NCBI GenBank assembly: GCA_902489475.1
Contig: CABUAH010000007.1
Span: 1 to 47,111, forward strand
Reading direction: 5' to 3'
From: an uncultured Oscillospiraceae bacterium
GTDB lineage: Bacteria; Bacillota; Clostridia; Oscillospirales; Ruminococcaceae
Length of the DNA stretch: 47,111 nt
The translations under genes were made by a program, and so were the position numbers. Each line of letters opens with the position of its first letter. Position 1 is the stretch's first letter. The notes beneath the pieces are model-generated. The model was not told where the DNA came from and made no database searches. It was given only the letters and a program-made list of their open reading frames with translations. Shown in pieces: positions 6,480 to 15,712 of this stretch.

Positions 6480-7247
6480 ATGCTTAAACAAAACAAGTAT
6501 GAAATTATTAAAAAGAGTGAAATTGCTGAGGGAATATTTGACTTTACGATTTTGTGTGAAGATGTTGCGACGATCGCAGAGCCGGGTCAGTTTGTCCATA
6601 TCAGCGTACCCGGATATTTTTTAAGACGTCCGATTTCGATATGTGAAATAGATAAGGATAGGGGAACTATACGCATAGTGGTTCAGGTTCGAGGCAACGG
6701 AACCGAAGCTATGTCAAAACTCGAAGTGGGAGAAAAAATGGACTTGTTAGGACCTCTCGGCAACGGGTTTACGATAAATGACAGCAACGACTCTGTGGTT
6801 CTGATCGGCGGTGGAATAGGAACTCCTCCTATGCTTGCGCTTGCGGATATTTACAAAGAAAAAGCAGCGGTAATAACAGGCTTTCGAACAAAATCCCTTT
6901 CTATTTTAAGCGATGACTTTAAAAACACAGGAGCAAGGCTTACTCTGTGTACGGACGACGGAACGCTCGGAAGAAAAGGCTTTGTAACAGATGCGCTTTT
7001 GGAAGAAATCAAAAATAATAAGCCTAAAAAGGTTTATGCCTGCGGGCCTATGATAATGCTTAAGGGCATAAGTGAAATTTGCAGAAAAAATGATATAGAT
7101 TGTGAAATATCGCTTGAGGAAAGAATGGCTTGCGGTGTGGGAGCATGCTTGGGATGTGCTGTGAAGCTATGCCGTGACGGAAATGAATTTTACGGCCATG
7201 TCTGCAAGGACGGACCTGTATTTTCTTCAAAGGAGGTAGTTTTTTAA
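6480..7247 (+). CDS. pyrK: dihydroorotate dehydrogenase B, electron transfer subunit
   Basis: The 255-aa protein has a ferredoxin-reductase-like FAD domain (RRPISICE near residue 48, GNGTEAMS near 75), an NAD-binding domain (GGGIGTPPMLALADIY) and a C-terminal [2Fe-2S] cluster binding region with Cys residues in EERMACGVGACLGCAVKLC...HVC. It passes electrons from the PyrD FMN to NAD+ in pyrimidine synthesis. The ATG at 6480 follows AGAGGTG by 7 nt and is preferred over a GTG at 6471. Its TAA shares one base with the pyrD ATG (TAATG), so the two heterotetramer subunits are co-translated. Confidence 0.93.
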   Translation: MLKQNKYEIIKKSEIAEGIFDFTILCEDVATIAEPGQFVHISVPGYFLRRPISICEIDKDRGTIRIVVQVRGNGTEAMSKLEVGEKMDLLGPLGNGFTINDSNDSVVLIGGGIGTPPMLALADIYKEKAAVITGFRTKSLSILSDDFKNTGARLTLCTDDGTLGRKGFVTDALLEEIKNNKPKKVYACGPMIMLKGISEICRKNDIDCEISLEERMACGVGACLGCAVKLCRDGNEFYGHVCKDGPVFSSKEVVF

Positions 7248-8158
7248 TGGCAAATCTAGGTGTTAATTTTTTAAATGTGGATTTTAAAAATCCTTTGGTT
7301 ACAGCCTCCGGTGCATACGGCTACGGAAGAGAGTATGAATCCCTTTACCCTTTAAGTGAGCTTGGAGGAATTTCAACAAAGGGTACTACTTTAAAGGTGA
7401 AGGATGGAAACCCTCCGCCGAGAATTGCAGAAACTCCTATGGGAATGCTCAATTCAGTTGGACTTCAAAACGGAGGAATTGAAAAGTTTTTAAACTATGA
7501 GCTTCCAAACCTTATGACAAAGAACATCAGAATTATTGCGAATGTCGCAGGAGCTACGGTTGAGGAGTGCGTTGAGCTTGTAGAAAAGCTGAACGGAACA
7601 GCTGTTGATATGATAGAGCTTAATATCTCATGCCCTAACGTGAAACAAGGCGGTGCTGCGTTTGGTACAAATCCTGTCACAGCAGGAGAAATCACCCGTG
7701 CAGTAAAGGATGCAACAACACTTCCGCTTATGGTAAAGCTGTCTCCGAATGTAACAAGTATTACAGAAATTGCAAAAAGCGTTGAAGCGAACGGAGCGGA
7801 TGCGGTTTCTTTAATAAATACTCTTCTCGGAATGAGAATAGATATTAACACAAGACGGCCTGTTTTGAAAAATAATGTCGGAGGACTATCCGGACCTGCT
7901 GTTTTCCCGATAGCCGTCAGAATGGTATGGCAGGTTGCAAATGCAGTAAATATTCCTGTGTGCGGAATGGGCGGAATTTCGTCGGGGGAGGACGCTATAG
8001 AGATGATGATGGCAGGCGCTTCGCTTTTGCAGGTAGGCGCTGCAATATTTAACGACGCATACGCTCCTGTAAAAATCGTTCGTGAAATGAACGAATGGTG
8101 CGATAAGAACGGAGTGCGTGATATTAATGAGATCATCGGAACGGTAAAGCCATGGTAA
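7247..8158 (+). CDS. pyrD: dihydroorotate dehydrogenase B (NAD+), catalytic subunit
   Basis: This 303-aa class 1B dihydroorotate dehydrogenase oxidises dihydroorotate to orotate with FMN. Visible features are the N-terminal NPLVTASGAYGYG, the substrate loop ETPMGMLNSVGLQN, the catalytic-base Cys129 in NISCPNVKQGG (a Cys is typical of class 1 enzymes), and the FMN phosphate region GMGGISSGEDAIEMMMAGA near residue 240. The partner PyrK is directly upstream with a one-base overlap. It is followed by a dispersed repeat instead of other pyr genes. Confidence 0.95.
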   Translation: MANLGVNFLNVDFKNPLVTASGAYGYGREYESLYPLSELGGISTKGTTLKVKDGNPPPRIAETPMGMLNSVGLQNGGIEKFLNYELPNLMTKNIRIIANVAGATVEECVELVEKLNGTAVDMIELNISCPNVKQGGAAFGTNPVTAGEITRAVKDATTLPLMVKLSPNVTSITEIAKSVEANGADAVSLINTLLGMRIDINTRRPVLKNNVGGLSGPAVFPIAVRMVWQVANAVNIPVCGMGGISSGEDAIEMMMAGASLLQVGAAIFNDAYAPVKIVREMNEWCDKNGVRDINEIIGTVKPW

Positions 8159-8167
8159 AAGTTTTTA

Positions 8168-8424
8168 TGTGCTATGCAAATTTTGCATAGCAGAGCGTGG
8201 TAGGCAAAGCCGACCACGCTCCCCATGGGACAAACGCACTCGCTTCGATAGCTGCGCCCATCTCGCTCTGTGTTTTTCCCCTAGGGAACCCCTTTTCGTC
8301 GGAAATCGGCTCATACCGCCGATTTCCTCTCAAGGTGTCGCTTCGTCGGCGCATGTCCGCCTACGCGATAATAATTTAAAGGTGTACTTTCTCAAAGACT
8401 GTGCTATGCAAATTTTGCATAGCA
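8168..8424. repeat. dispersed intergenic repeat, copy 1, with duplicated palindromic flanks
   Basis: A 207-208-bp element (about 8193-8400) is shared with 35817-35981. It is flanked by an exact 25-nt direct repeat (8168-8192 and 8400-8424), itself a palindrome (TGCTATGCAAA/TTTGCATAGCA). The element opens with a GAGCGTGGT/ACCACGCTC hairpin, contains the conserved GGGACAAACGCACTCGCTTC and an AAATCGG/CCGATTT stem, and ends CTTTCTCAAAGACT. It carries 47 extra bases bounded by AAGGTGT repeats that are absent from the second copy. Short ORFs across it are not credible. It resembles a non-autonomous mobile repeat with target duplications. Confidence 0.8.
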
Positions 8425-8478
8425 CTTTGCATATAAAATAAAATCACTCCAATAATGATTTTCAAAAGGAGTGGTTTT

Positions 8479-8703
8479 ATGAAAGAATTTTTAAAAAATA
8501 AAATGGCGGTTTCAATGGCGGCAGCGCTTATGATTTGTCTTGTGATATCGCCTTTCAAACCGATCGAGCAGTCTTTTTTGTTTCCGGAAATAACAGCTTT
8601 TCCATCAATAGAGCTTGACGAAGAAAAGACCGAAGAAAAATTTGAGGCGAGATTTTTCCTGTTTGACTTTTTCAGGGAACTTTTTTGTACAGATGAAGAT
8701 TGA
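8479..8703 (+). CDS. 74-aa membrane or secreted small protein
   Basis: The start at 8479 follows AAAGGAGTGG. The protein MKEFLKNKMAVSMAAALMICLVISPF has a positively charged N-terminus and a hydrophobic segment at about residues 9-27, then a polar, acidic middle part and an aromatic C-terminus (RFFLFDFFRELF). It could be a signal-anchored small protein. Its stop codon lies inside the -35 box of the addB promoter. No family is recognised. Confidence 0.5.
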   Translation: MKEFLKNKMAVSMAAALMICLVISPFKPIEQSFLFPEITAFPSIELDEEKTEEKFEARFFLFDFFRELFCTDED

Positions 8704-8728
8704 CTGAAATTCAAAAAAACGCTATAAT
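8700..8728 (+). promoter_or_regulatory. sigma-A promoter of the addB-addA-GH59 operon
   Basis: TTGACT (8700-8705), a 17-nt spacer and TATAAT (8723-8728) lie 30 nt before the addB start. The -35 overlaps the last codons of the upstream small gene. Confidence 0.88.
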
Positions 8729-8757
8729 AATATTACTGAATCGAAGGGGGAGTGAGT

Positions 8758-11700
8758 ATGCTTAAACTGATAACGGGAGCTGTAAACAGCACAAAGAGCA
8801 TTGAAATGACAAAAAGTGTAAAGGAAGCTCTAAATGCCGGTCAAGAGGTAATTGTTATTGTTCCCGACCAGTTTTCTTTTGAATATGACAAGGAGCTTTA
8901 CAGCGAAGTCGGAGCAAAGGCTTTTAATTCTATGGAAGTAATAGCGTTTAACCGATTGTGTGAAAAGATAGTAAAGCTCGAAGGTGGCGATCCCGGTGAT
9001 TTTACGGACAATTATTCAAGGCTTATTTGTATGTTTAACGCAGTGAGTGCATTTCAAAGATCGGGCAACGCAAAATACTTTAAAAAAGCACTTCATAAAA
9101 CGGGATTTTGTAAGGAAATGACTGAGCTTTTTGATGAGCTTACAAGATCCGGAATTGCTGCGTCAGAGCTTTTGGAGGCAGGAATCAAATCCGGCGGAAT
9201 ATTAAGCGATAAGACAAGCGATATCTCCGAAATTTTTGAGCTATATGAAGACGAGCTTATAAAGAGAGGACTTAAGGATAATTCAAATCTTCAGTCTGAA
9301 GCTGTAAAAGCGGCGAGAAGCTCTCACTTTTTTAAGGACAAAACGATTTTCATACATGAGTTTTCAGATTTTTCATATGATGAGTATGAGCTGATAACAT
9401 TGATTTTGAGCGAAGCGAAAGAGTGTGTTATATCCCTTGTAGAAGGGTTTGGCGAAAATTCTCTTTCCAGTCTTTCGCCGTTTAAAACAACCGTAAAAAC
9501 AAAGTCAAAGCTTATATCCATTGCAAAATCAATGGGCGAAACTGTAAAGGTTATAAAAGCAGAGGGAAGCTTATTTAACAGCAGCGCCGTTGAGTATCTG
9601 TCAAAAAACATATTTTGCACAGCAAAGAAAGAATACAAGGGTGTAAACGACGGAATAGAGGTTGTAAAATCCAGAAGTATATATGAGGAAGCCGAGTATG
9701 CGGCGGCAAAAATTACTAAGCTTTGCAAAGAGGGGTATTCTTACAAAGACATAGCGATTATCACAAGAAATATCGGTGAGTATTATCCGGTAATTGAAAG
9801 TGTTTTTGAAAGATATGATATTCCTGTTTTCGGGCATATGAGTCAAAGCTCTCTGATGTCGCCGTTGATGATTTATGTTTCCTGCATTTTTGATTGCGTG
9901 ATGTCAAGGGATTTTTCAACGGAAAATATTTTGAGATACATAAAATCTCCGTTTTCAAAGATCAGTGAAGAGGAAGCCTGCGTTCTTGAAGATTATGTTT
10001 ATAAATGGGGTGTTGACAAGAAGCTTTGGGAAGAGGATTTTACAGGTGCAAACACTGAGAGCGAGATCGAGTTAGTACATATCAATAAAATAAGAAAAGC
10101 GGTTATTTCTCCGCTTCAAAAATTTAAAGAGAACTCTAAAGGAAAAACCGCAGATGAAATATGCTTGGCTCTTAACGAGCTTTTTAACGACATAGCTTTG
10201 TCGGACAGAGCATTTTACATTTTGTCTAAGAACATGGAAAGCGGCGATGCTGAGCTGCTTGAAAGGGCAAGGGAGTTTAAACAGATATGGCGGCTGTTTT
10301 TGTCGTCAATTAGTTCTGTATATAAAAATCTCAAGGGTGAAAAAATATCACTTAGAAGATTTTTCGACCTTTTAAAAATTCTGATTTCCTCTGTGACAAT
10401 TTCAAATCCGCCTGAATCCTTGGACGCTATTGCTGTTGCAAGGGCAGAGCATTCAAGACTGTCAAAACAGAAAGTGTGCTTTGTTGTGGGACTTAATGAC
10501 GGACTTTTTCCTGCTGTTACAAAGGAAAAATCACTGCTTACAGAAAGGGACAAAGATCGTCTTAAATCCAGCGGAATTAATTTTTTGGAGAGCACACCGA
10601 AAAGATTTGATACAGAGCGTTTAATTACATATATTGCACTTGCAACTCCGACCGATAGGCTTATTTTAAGCTATTCGCTTACGGATACAGATACCGAGTG
10701 TAAGCCGAGAAGAAAATCAAGCGTTATAACTGATGTTTTGCAGATGTTTTCGGACGATATCCAAATAAGCGCAGCTGATATGCCTGCTTCGTTTTACGGA
10801 GCAAGCGAAAAGAGCGCATTTTATAAGTATTTTGATTATGTTTCAACAGATAAGGCAAAAGCAAAAGCCGTGAGGAACGAGCTTTGTAAAAGCGATGCAT
10901 ATAAAGAGAAGTTTGAATATTTTGACAGTTTGTCGGAAAACAAAGAGCATGAGCTTTCTAAAGATGCTGCGAAATCAACTTTCTTTTCAAATGATTTGAA
11001 TTTGTCTGCAACAAGGGTAGAGGATTATTACAAGTGTTCGTTTAGTTATTTTTGCAAAAACGGGCTTAAGATCTATCCTGTGAGGAAGGTAGAGATTTCT
11101 CCTGCGGCAAGAGGAAATCTAATTCACTTTTGTCTTGAGGAGATAATGTGTAAAAGAGAAAACGGAAAATTGTTTTATGATCCTGATTTTGAAAAACTTA
11201 CAGACGATCGGATCAAGGCAAAGATACACACTCTTTGTGCTGATTATTCAAACAGAGAATGGGGAGGTGACTTTGCTAAAACAAAGCGCTTTTACGAATC
11301 GGTCAGAAAGCTTGAAACTGCGGTGTTTTATGTTGTTAAAAACATATTGGGAGAGTTTGAAAAATCGCTGTTTCGCCCAGTTGCATTTGAATACGACCTT
11401 AAGAATCAGGATGGTAAAAGCTTGCTTAGAATAAAAGTTGATGACGAAGCTTGCATAAACATTTTCGGAAAAATAGACAGGGTAGACGTTTATGATGAAA
11501 ACGGCACCCGATACATAAGAATCATTGACTATAAAACGGGCGGAAAGGTTTTAAGCCTAAGCGATTTGTACAACGGACTTAATATGCAGATGATAATTTA
11601 TCTCTTGGCATTAATTGATAGCGACAATGAAATAACTGAAAACAAAAATCCCTATCCTGCCGGTATTTTATATATGCCTGCAAAGTATGTGGGCAATTTT

Positions 11701-12168
11701 GTGGACAGAAAAGCCGGCGTTTTCGATTTGGCTGACGATCTTAAAAACCAGCTTGAAGATATGAGAAACAAAGCGTTCAAGCGTGACGGACTTATAGCTG
11801 AAAATGATATTTCTATAGCTGCGATGGACAAGGCAATAAGCGGAATTTATGCACCGGTAAAAACAAAAAGGGATAAAAGCTTTACAGAAAACTCAAAGCT
11901 TATGGACGAAAAACTGTTTTTTGCCCTGTGTGAATTTACAAAAAATAAAATCAGCGATATGGGTGAGCGGCTTTTGAATGGAGATATAAAGGCTAAGCCT
12001 GTTATGTCAGGAACTGACAAAGCCTGCAAATACTGCGAGTATTGGTCGGTATGCGGAAATTACGGCGACAGAGAACCAAGGCTTGTAAGCCCGGAGGATG
12101 AAGCAAAGCTTTATGCCGAGCTTGACGAAATAGCAAAGGGGGAAATAGATAATGCCGAATTGGACTGA
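8758..12168 (+). CDS. addB: ATP-dependent helicase/nuclease subunit B
   Basis: The 1136-aa protein starts at 8758 behind GGGGAG; a GTG two codons earlier is less likely. It is the AddB subunit of the AddAB enzyme that resects double-strand breaks for RecA-dependent repair. Supporting features are the N-terminal VIVPDQFSFEYDKELY, a helicase-like core, a C-terminal RecB-type nuclease with GNLIHFCLEE and IIDYKTGGK, and the iron-sulphur cysteines (KCSFSYFC before the nuclease and CKYCEYWSVC at the C-terminus, a C-x2-C-x5-C pattern). The Walker A position reads TGAVNSTKS and lacks the usual GKS/GKT glycine, which is atypical. It overlaps addA by 17 nt. Confidence 0.93.
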   Translation: MLKLITGAVNSTKSIEMTKSVKEALNAGQEVIVIVPDQFSFEYDKELYSEVGAKAFNSMEVIAFNRLCEKIVKLEGGDPGDFTDNYSRLICMFNAVSAFQRSGNAKYFKKALHKTGFCKEMTELFDELTRSGIAASELLEAGIKSGGILSDKTSDISEIFELYEDELIKRGLKDNSNLQSEAVKAARSSHFFKDKTIFIHEFSDFSYDEYELITLILSEAKECVISLVEGFGENSLSSLSPFKTTVKTKSKLISIAKSMGETVKVIKAEGSLFNSSAVEYLSKNIFCTAKKEYKGVNDGIEVVKSRSIYEEAEYAAAKITKLCKEGYSYKDIAIITRNIGEYYPVIESVFERYDIPVFGHMSQSSLMSPLMIYVSCIFDCVMSRDFSTENILRYIKSPFSKISEEEACVLEDYVYKWGVDKKLWEEDFTGANTESEIELVHINKIRKAVISPLQKFKENSKGKTADEICLALNELFNDIALSDRAFYILSKNMESGDAELLERAREFKQIWRLFLSSISSVYKNLKGEKISLRRFFDLLKILISSVTISNPPESLDAIAVARAEHSRLSKQKVCFVVGLNDGLFPAVTKEKSLLTERDKDRLKSSGINFLESTPKRFDTERLITYIALATPTDRLILSYSLTDTDTECKPRRKSSVITDVLQMFSDDIQISAADMPASFYGASEKSAFYKYFDYVSTDKAKAKAVRNELCKSDAYKEKFEYFDSLSENKEHELSKDAAKSTFFSNDLNLSATRVEDYYKCSFSYFCKNGLKIYPVRKVEISPAARGNLIHFCLEEIMCKRENGKLFYDPDFEKLTDDRIKAKIHTLCADYSNREWGGDFAKTKRFYESVRKLETAVFYVVKNILGEFEKSLFRPVAFEYDLKNQDGKSLLRIKVDDEACINIFGKIDRVDVYDENGTRYIRIIDYKTGGKVLSLSDLYNGLNMQMIIYLLALIDSDNEITENKNPYPAGILYMPAKYVGNFVDRKAGVFDLADDLKNQLEDMRNKAFKRDGLIAENDISIAAMDKAISGIYAPVKTKRDKSFTENSKLMDEKLFFALCEFTKNKISDMGERLLNGDIKAKPVMSGTDKACKYCEYWSVCGNYGDREPRLVSPEDEAKLYAELDEIAKGEIDNAELD

Positions 12169-15100
12169 AGACCAGCTAAAGGCGATAAATACACAGGATA
12201 AAGGCGTTATAGTTTCCGCCGCCGCAGGAAGCGGAAAGACAGCTGTTTTGGTTGAGAGAACAATAAGAATGCTGTGCGACACAGAAAAAAAGATCGAGGC
12301 GGATAAGCTTTTAGCCGTTACTTTTACAAAAGACGCAGCTTCACAGATGAAGGAAAAGCTTGCGGCTGCGCTTGAAAAGAGAATACGGGAAAATCCCGAA
12401 AATGAATGGATCGTTTCACAGCAGGAAAAATTGGCTCTGGCACAGATCACAACAATTAACAGCTTTTGCTATGATTTTGTAAGAAATCATATACACGAGT
12501 TTGATTTTGAAAACGGCGTGTCAATCTGTGATGAAAACGAAAATAAGACTATTTTTGATACGGCACTTTTGCAAACTGTAGAGGAGCTTTATGAAACTGA
12601 TCCTGAAAGTATGAAACTTTTAAACGATTACCTTTGCGGGGAAACCGACAAAGAGATTTTTGATGCTTTAAGCGATTTGAGCTCATTTTTTGAGTCGATA
12701 CCGTTTAAAGACGAATGGATAGATAGGCAGCGCAAGCGATATTCAAGCGACGAGTTTTTCTTTGATATAGCAGAAAAAACGAAGCTTAAAATACTGAAAG
12801 AAATCGAGTTTTTAAAGCTTCAAGAGAAAAAGCTTTGCGGTAAAGCACAAAGGCTTCAGTTTACCGATGCTCCTTTAAGAGTACTTCAAAGCGATGTGAA
12901 AAAGCTGGAAGAGATACTTGACGGGAGCGACAACATAACCTTAGATGAGCTTTACAGCAAAATTAAAAACTTTAAGTTTGATACATTTTCAGGTCTTAGA
13001 CTGTCAAAAAATAAGGAGTACGATAACGCATTTTTGCTTGAAAAGGCAGCGTGTGATTCAATAAGGAATCTAAGGAACGATATAAAGAAACAGTTTGACG
13101 CATTGGAAGGTCGTATAGTGGCTACTGGTGATCAGACAAAACACGATAGGAAAATTTGTCAGAAGCTTTTTGAAGCGCTTATAAAAGCGGAGGATGCTTT
13201 GAGTAAAAATATCCACGAAGCAAAGGTCCAAAGAAACGTGCTGTCATTTTCCGATGTTGAGCATATGGCAGTTGAGCTTTTACTGGCTGATCGGCATACA
13301 AGGACGCCGCTTTGTGAGGAGATAGTTAAACAGGGGTATTACAAGGTTATTTTAATTGACGAGTTTCAGGACGTCAACAATATGCAGGACTTGATCTTCA
13401 AGGCTATTTCAGATACAGATGACCTTGAAATAATAGGAAAAAACGTTTTTGTTGTAGGCGATATGAAGCAGTCCATTTACAGCTTCCGCCTTTCAAATCC
13501 AAGACTTTTTGATAACGTAAGAAAAAGTGCGAATTCTTTTGAGAATATAGAGGAAATAGACTTTTTGAAAAACTTCAGAAGCCGAGGCTCTATAATTGAG
13601 TCTGTCAACTATTTCTTTGAAAATCTCATGACTTTGGATATGGGTGAAATTGATTACCGTGACAAAAAGGAACAGCTTGTCACAGGAGCAGGCTATAACA
13701 AAGAAAATGATGCGCCGGTAGAAGTTGATATAATAAAGGAAGAGGAAAAAATCCCCGAATATCTGGGCTTTGACAACGAGCAGTTTTCAGTTGCAAAGCG
13801 AATTTATGAGCTTATAAATGAAGGAGCAGAAGTCGAGGACGGCGGAGTGATACGAAAGTGCCGAGCCGGAGATTTTTGCATTTTAACAAGAGGACGAAGC
13901 GCTCACAAGGGGCTTTCAAAAGCTTTGGAGTATGTCGGGATCAAATCTACATATGATGCTTCCGATGGATATTTGAAATCAAGGGAAATTTCAGTAATAC
14001 TTAATCTTCTAAAGGTTTTGGATAATCCGATGTCAGATATTCCGCTTTTAAGTGTGATGCTTTCACCGATTATGATGTTTACACCGGATGATGTGGCACT
14101 CATAAGAAATATTGACAAAACAAAAAAACTCTATCAAAATTTGTTGTCCTTTGAAAAAATCAAGGCTATCTCTTCTGTGCTTTTTGAAAAGGCAAATCAA
14201 GCGGTAGAACTTATAAAAGAACTCAGGTATTTTTCCGCAGGTATGTCAACCGAGCGGCTTATCAGAAAAATATACTTAAAGACAAATTACTATGCAATTG
14301 CTTCAACTTATAAAGATGCAGGAAATAAAGACAATTTAACGCTTCTTTTGAGATATGCAAGTTCATTTGATTCCACCTCCGCAAAAGGCTTGAGCGGATT
14401 TTTAAGGTATATAAACACCGTTTTGGAAAACGGAAACGATTTTAAAACGATGCAGTTTACTTCCGAGAGCAGTGACAGCGTAATCATTACCACAATGCAC
14501 TCTTCCAAAGGGCTTGAATATCCTTTTGTATTTTTGAGTGACTTGGATAAGCAGATGAATACGGCGGATGTAAAAAAACAAATGATAGTAAATGAGCGGC
14601 TCGGAATATCTTTTAAATATAATGATAATGAGAGCTTCACAAGGTCTGTTCCGCTTCATTACGCATATTTAAAGGAAAACTATATTGATGAAAGTATTTC
14701 CGAGGAAATAAGAATTTTATATGTTGCAATGACAAGAGCAAAGGAAAGGCTGTTTTTGCCGATTTACTTAAATAAAACGAATTTATCAAAGCTGAAAAGC
14801 TTAGCTACTGTTTTGTCAAATACCGGATGTGTATGTGCTGAGCTTTTAAAATATACAGACGGAATGTTTAGGTGGATCGTACTTTTACTTCTTGCTCATA
14901 AGGACATGAACACTTTAAGAGAAATAAGCGAAGCGGATTTTAGTTTGTTTAAATTTGCTGAAAAGGGGGAGTTTTTCGAGCGTGAGATCAAAACAGCGGA
15001 AATTCCTAAAAAGCCAAACAAAGTCTTAAGCTTCGTGAACGCTTCTGCTTATAAGGATTCATTTGATTTTTCCGATACTTATGATAACAGGCTATCAAAA

Positions 15101-15712
15101 ATGCCTGCAAAGCTTTCGGTAAGCGAGGTTGTAAAGGAGGATAAGGAGTTTGTATTTTATCCGCAAATCCCTAAGTTCTCTGAGGAAATAGGAAAATATA
15201 CTGCGGCAGAACGTGGAACTATAACCCACAGCTTTATGGAGCTTTGTGACTTTGAAAATGCTTCCAGGGATCTTGACGGCGAGATACAAAGACTTGTTGA
15301 GAGCGGAAAGCTTTCACAAAAAAAGGCTGACAGCATCGACAGACAATCGGTTACAGCTTTTTTTGAAAGCGACATATACGAAAGGCTTTTAACAAGTAAA
15401 AATATAATGCGTGAGAAAGCATTTTTGGTGAAGATCAGCGATATTGACACAAACGGAATGGACTTGAGCGAATATGATGAAACGGACGGAATGCTTCAGG
15501 GAATTGCTGACTGTATTTTTGAGGAAGAGAACGGATATGTTTTGATCGATTACAAAACCGACCGAGTAAAGGATGAAGATGATTTAAGGGAAAACTATAA
15601 GGATCAGCTTAAACTTTACAAAGCGGCTTTTGACATTATTTTAGATAAGCCGATAATAAGTGCATACATATATTCATTTGTACTGGCTAAAGGGATAGAG
15701 GTAGAAGTATGA
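12152..15712 (+). CDS. addA: ATP-dependent helicase/nuclease subunit A
   Basis: This 1186-aa UvrD/Rep-type helicase has Q-motif and Walker A residues in the first 35 positions (WTEDQLKAINTQ, SAAAGSGKTAVL). It also has Walker B VILIDEFQDVNNMQ near residue 415, motif III VGDMKQSIYSFR, motif V TMHSSKGLEYPFVF and motif VI YVAMTRAKERL. A C-terminal RecB-like nuclease domain carries the catalytic LIDYKTDRV. It is the motor and one nuclease of AddAB. The start lies inside the 3' end of addB with GGGG 9-10 nt upstream, and its TGA overlaps the next gene's ATG. Confidence 0.95.
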   Translation: MPNWTEDQLKAINTQDKGVIVSAAAGSGKTAVLVERTIRMLCDTEKKIEADKLLAVTFTKDAASQMKEKLAAALEKRIRENPENEWIVSQQEKLALAQITTINSFCYDFVRNHIHEFDFENGVSICDENENKTIFDTALLQTVEELYETDPESMKLLNDYLCGETDKEIFDALSDLSSFFESIPFKDEWIDRQRKRYSSDEFFFDIAEKTKLKILKEIEFLKLQEKKLCGKAQRLQFTDAPLRVLQSDVKKLEEILDGSDNITLDELYSKIKNFKFDTFSGLRLSKNKEYDNAFLLEKAACDSIRNLRNDIKKQFDALEGRIVATGDQTKHDRKICQKLFEALIKAEDALSKNIHEAKVQRNVLSFSDVEHMAVELLLADRHTRTPLCEEIVKQGYYKVILIDEFQDVNNMQDLIFKAISDTDDLEIIGKNVFVVGDMKQSIYSFRLSNPRLFDNVRKSANSFENIEEIDFLKNFRSRGSIIESVNYFFENLMTLDMGEIDYRDKKEQLVTGAGYNKENDAPVEVDIIKEEEKIPEYLGFDNEQFSVAKRIYELINEGAEVEDGGVIRKCRAGDFCILTRGRSAHKGLSKALEYVGIKSTYDASDGYLKSREISVILNLLKVLDNPMSDIPLLSVMLSPIMMFTPDDVALIRNIDKTKKLYQNLLSFEKIKAISSVLFEKANQAVELIKELRYFSAGMSTERLIRKIYLKTNYYAIASTYKDAGNKDNLTLLLRYASSFDSTSAKGLSGFLRYINTVLENGNDFKTMQFTSESSDSVIITTMHSSKGLEYPFVFLSDLDKQMNTADVKKQMIVNERLGISFKYNDNESFTRSVPLHYAYLKENYIDESISEEIRILYVAMTRAKERLFLPIYLNKTNLSKLKSLATVLSNTGCVCAELLKYTDGMFRWIVLLLLAHKDMNTLREISEADFSLFKFAEKGEFFEREIKTAEIPKKPNKVLSFVNASAYKDSFDFSDTYDNRLSKMPAKLSVSEVVKEDKEFVFYPQIPKFSEEIGKYTAAERGTITHSFMELCDFENASRDLDGEIQRLVESGKLSQKKADSIDRQSVTAFFESDIYERLLTSKNIMREKAFLVKISDIDTNGMDLSEYDETDGMLQGIADCIFEEENGYVLIDYKTDRVKDEDDLRENYKDQLKLYKAAFDIILDKPIISAYIYSFVLAKGIEVEV

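Noticed and set aside
8169..8441. Short ORFs on both strands over the dispersed repeat
   Set aside because: They span the palindromes and the 47-nt indel, so they cannot be kept between copies; no ribosome binding sites.
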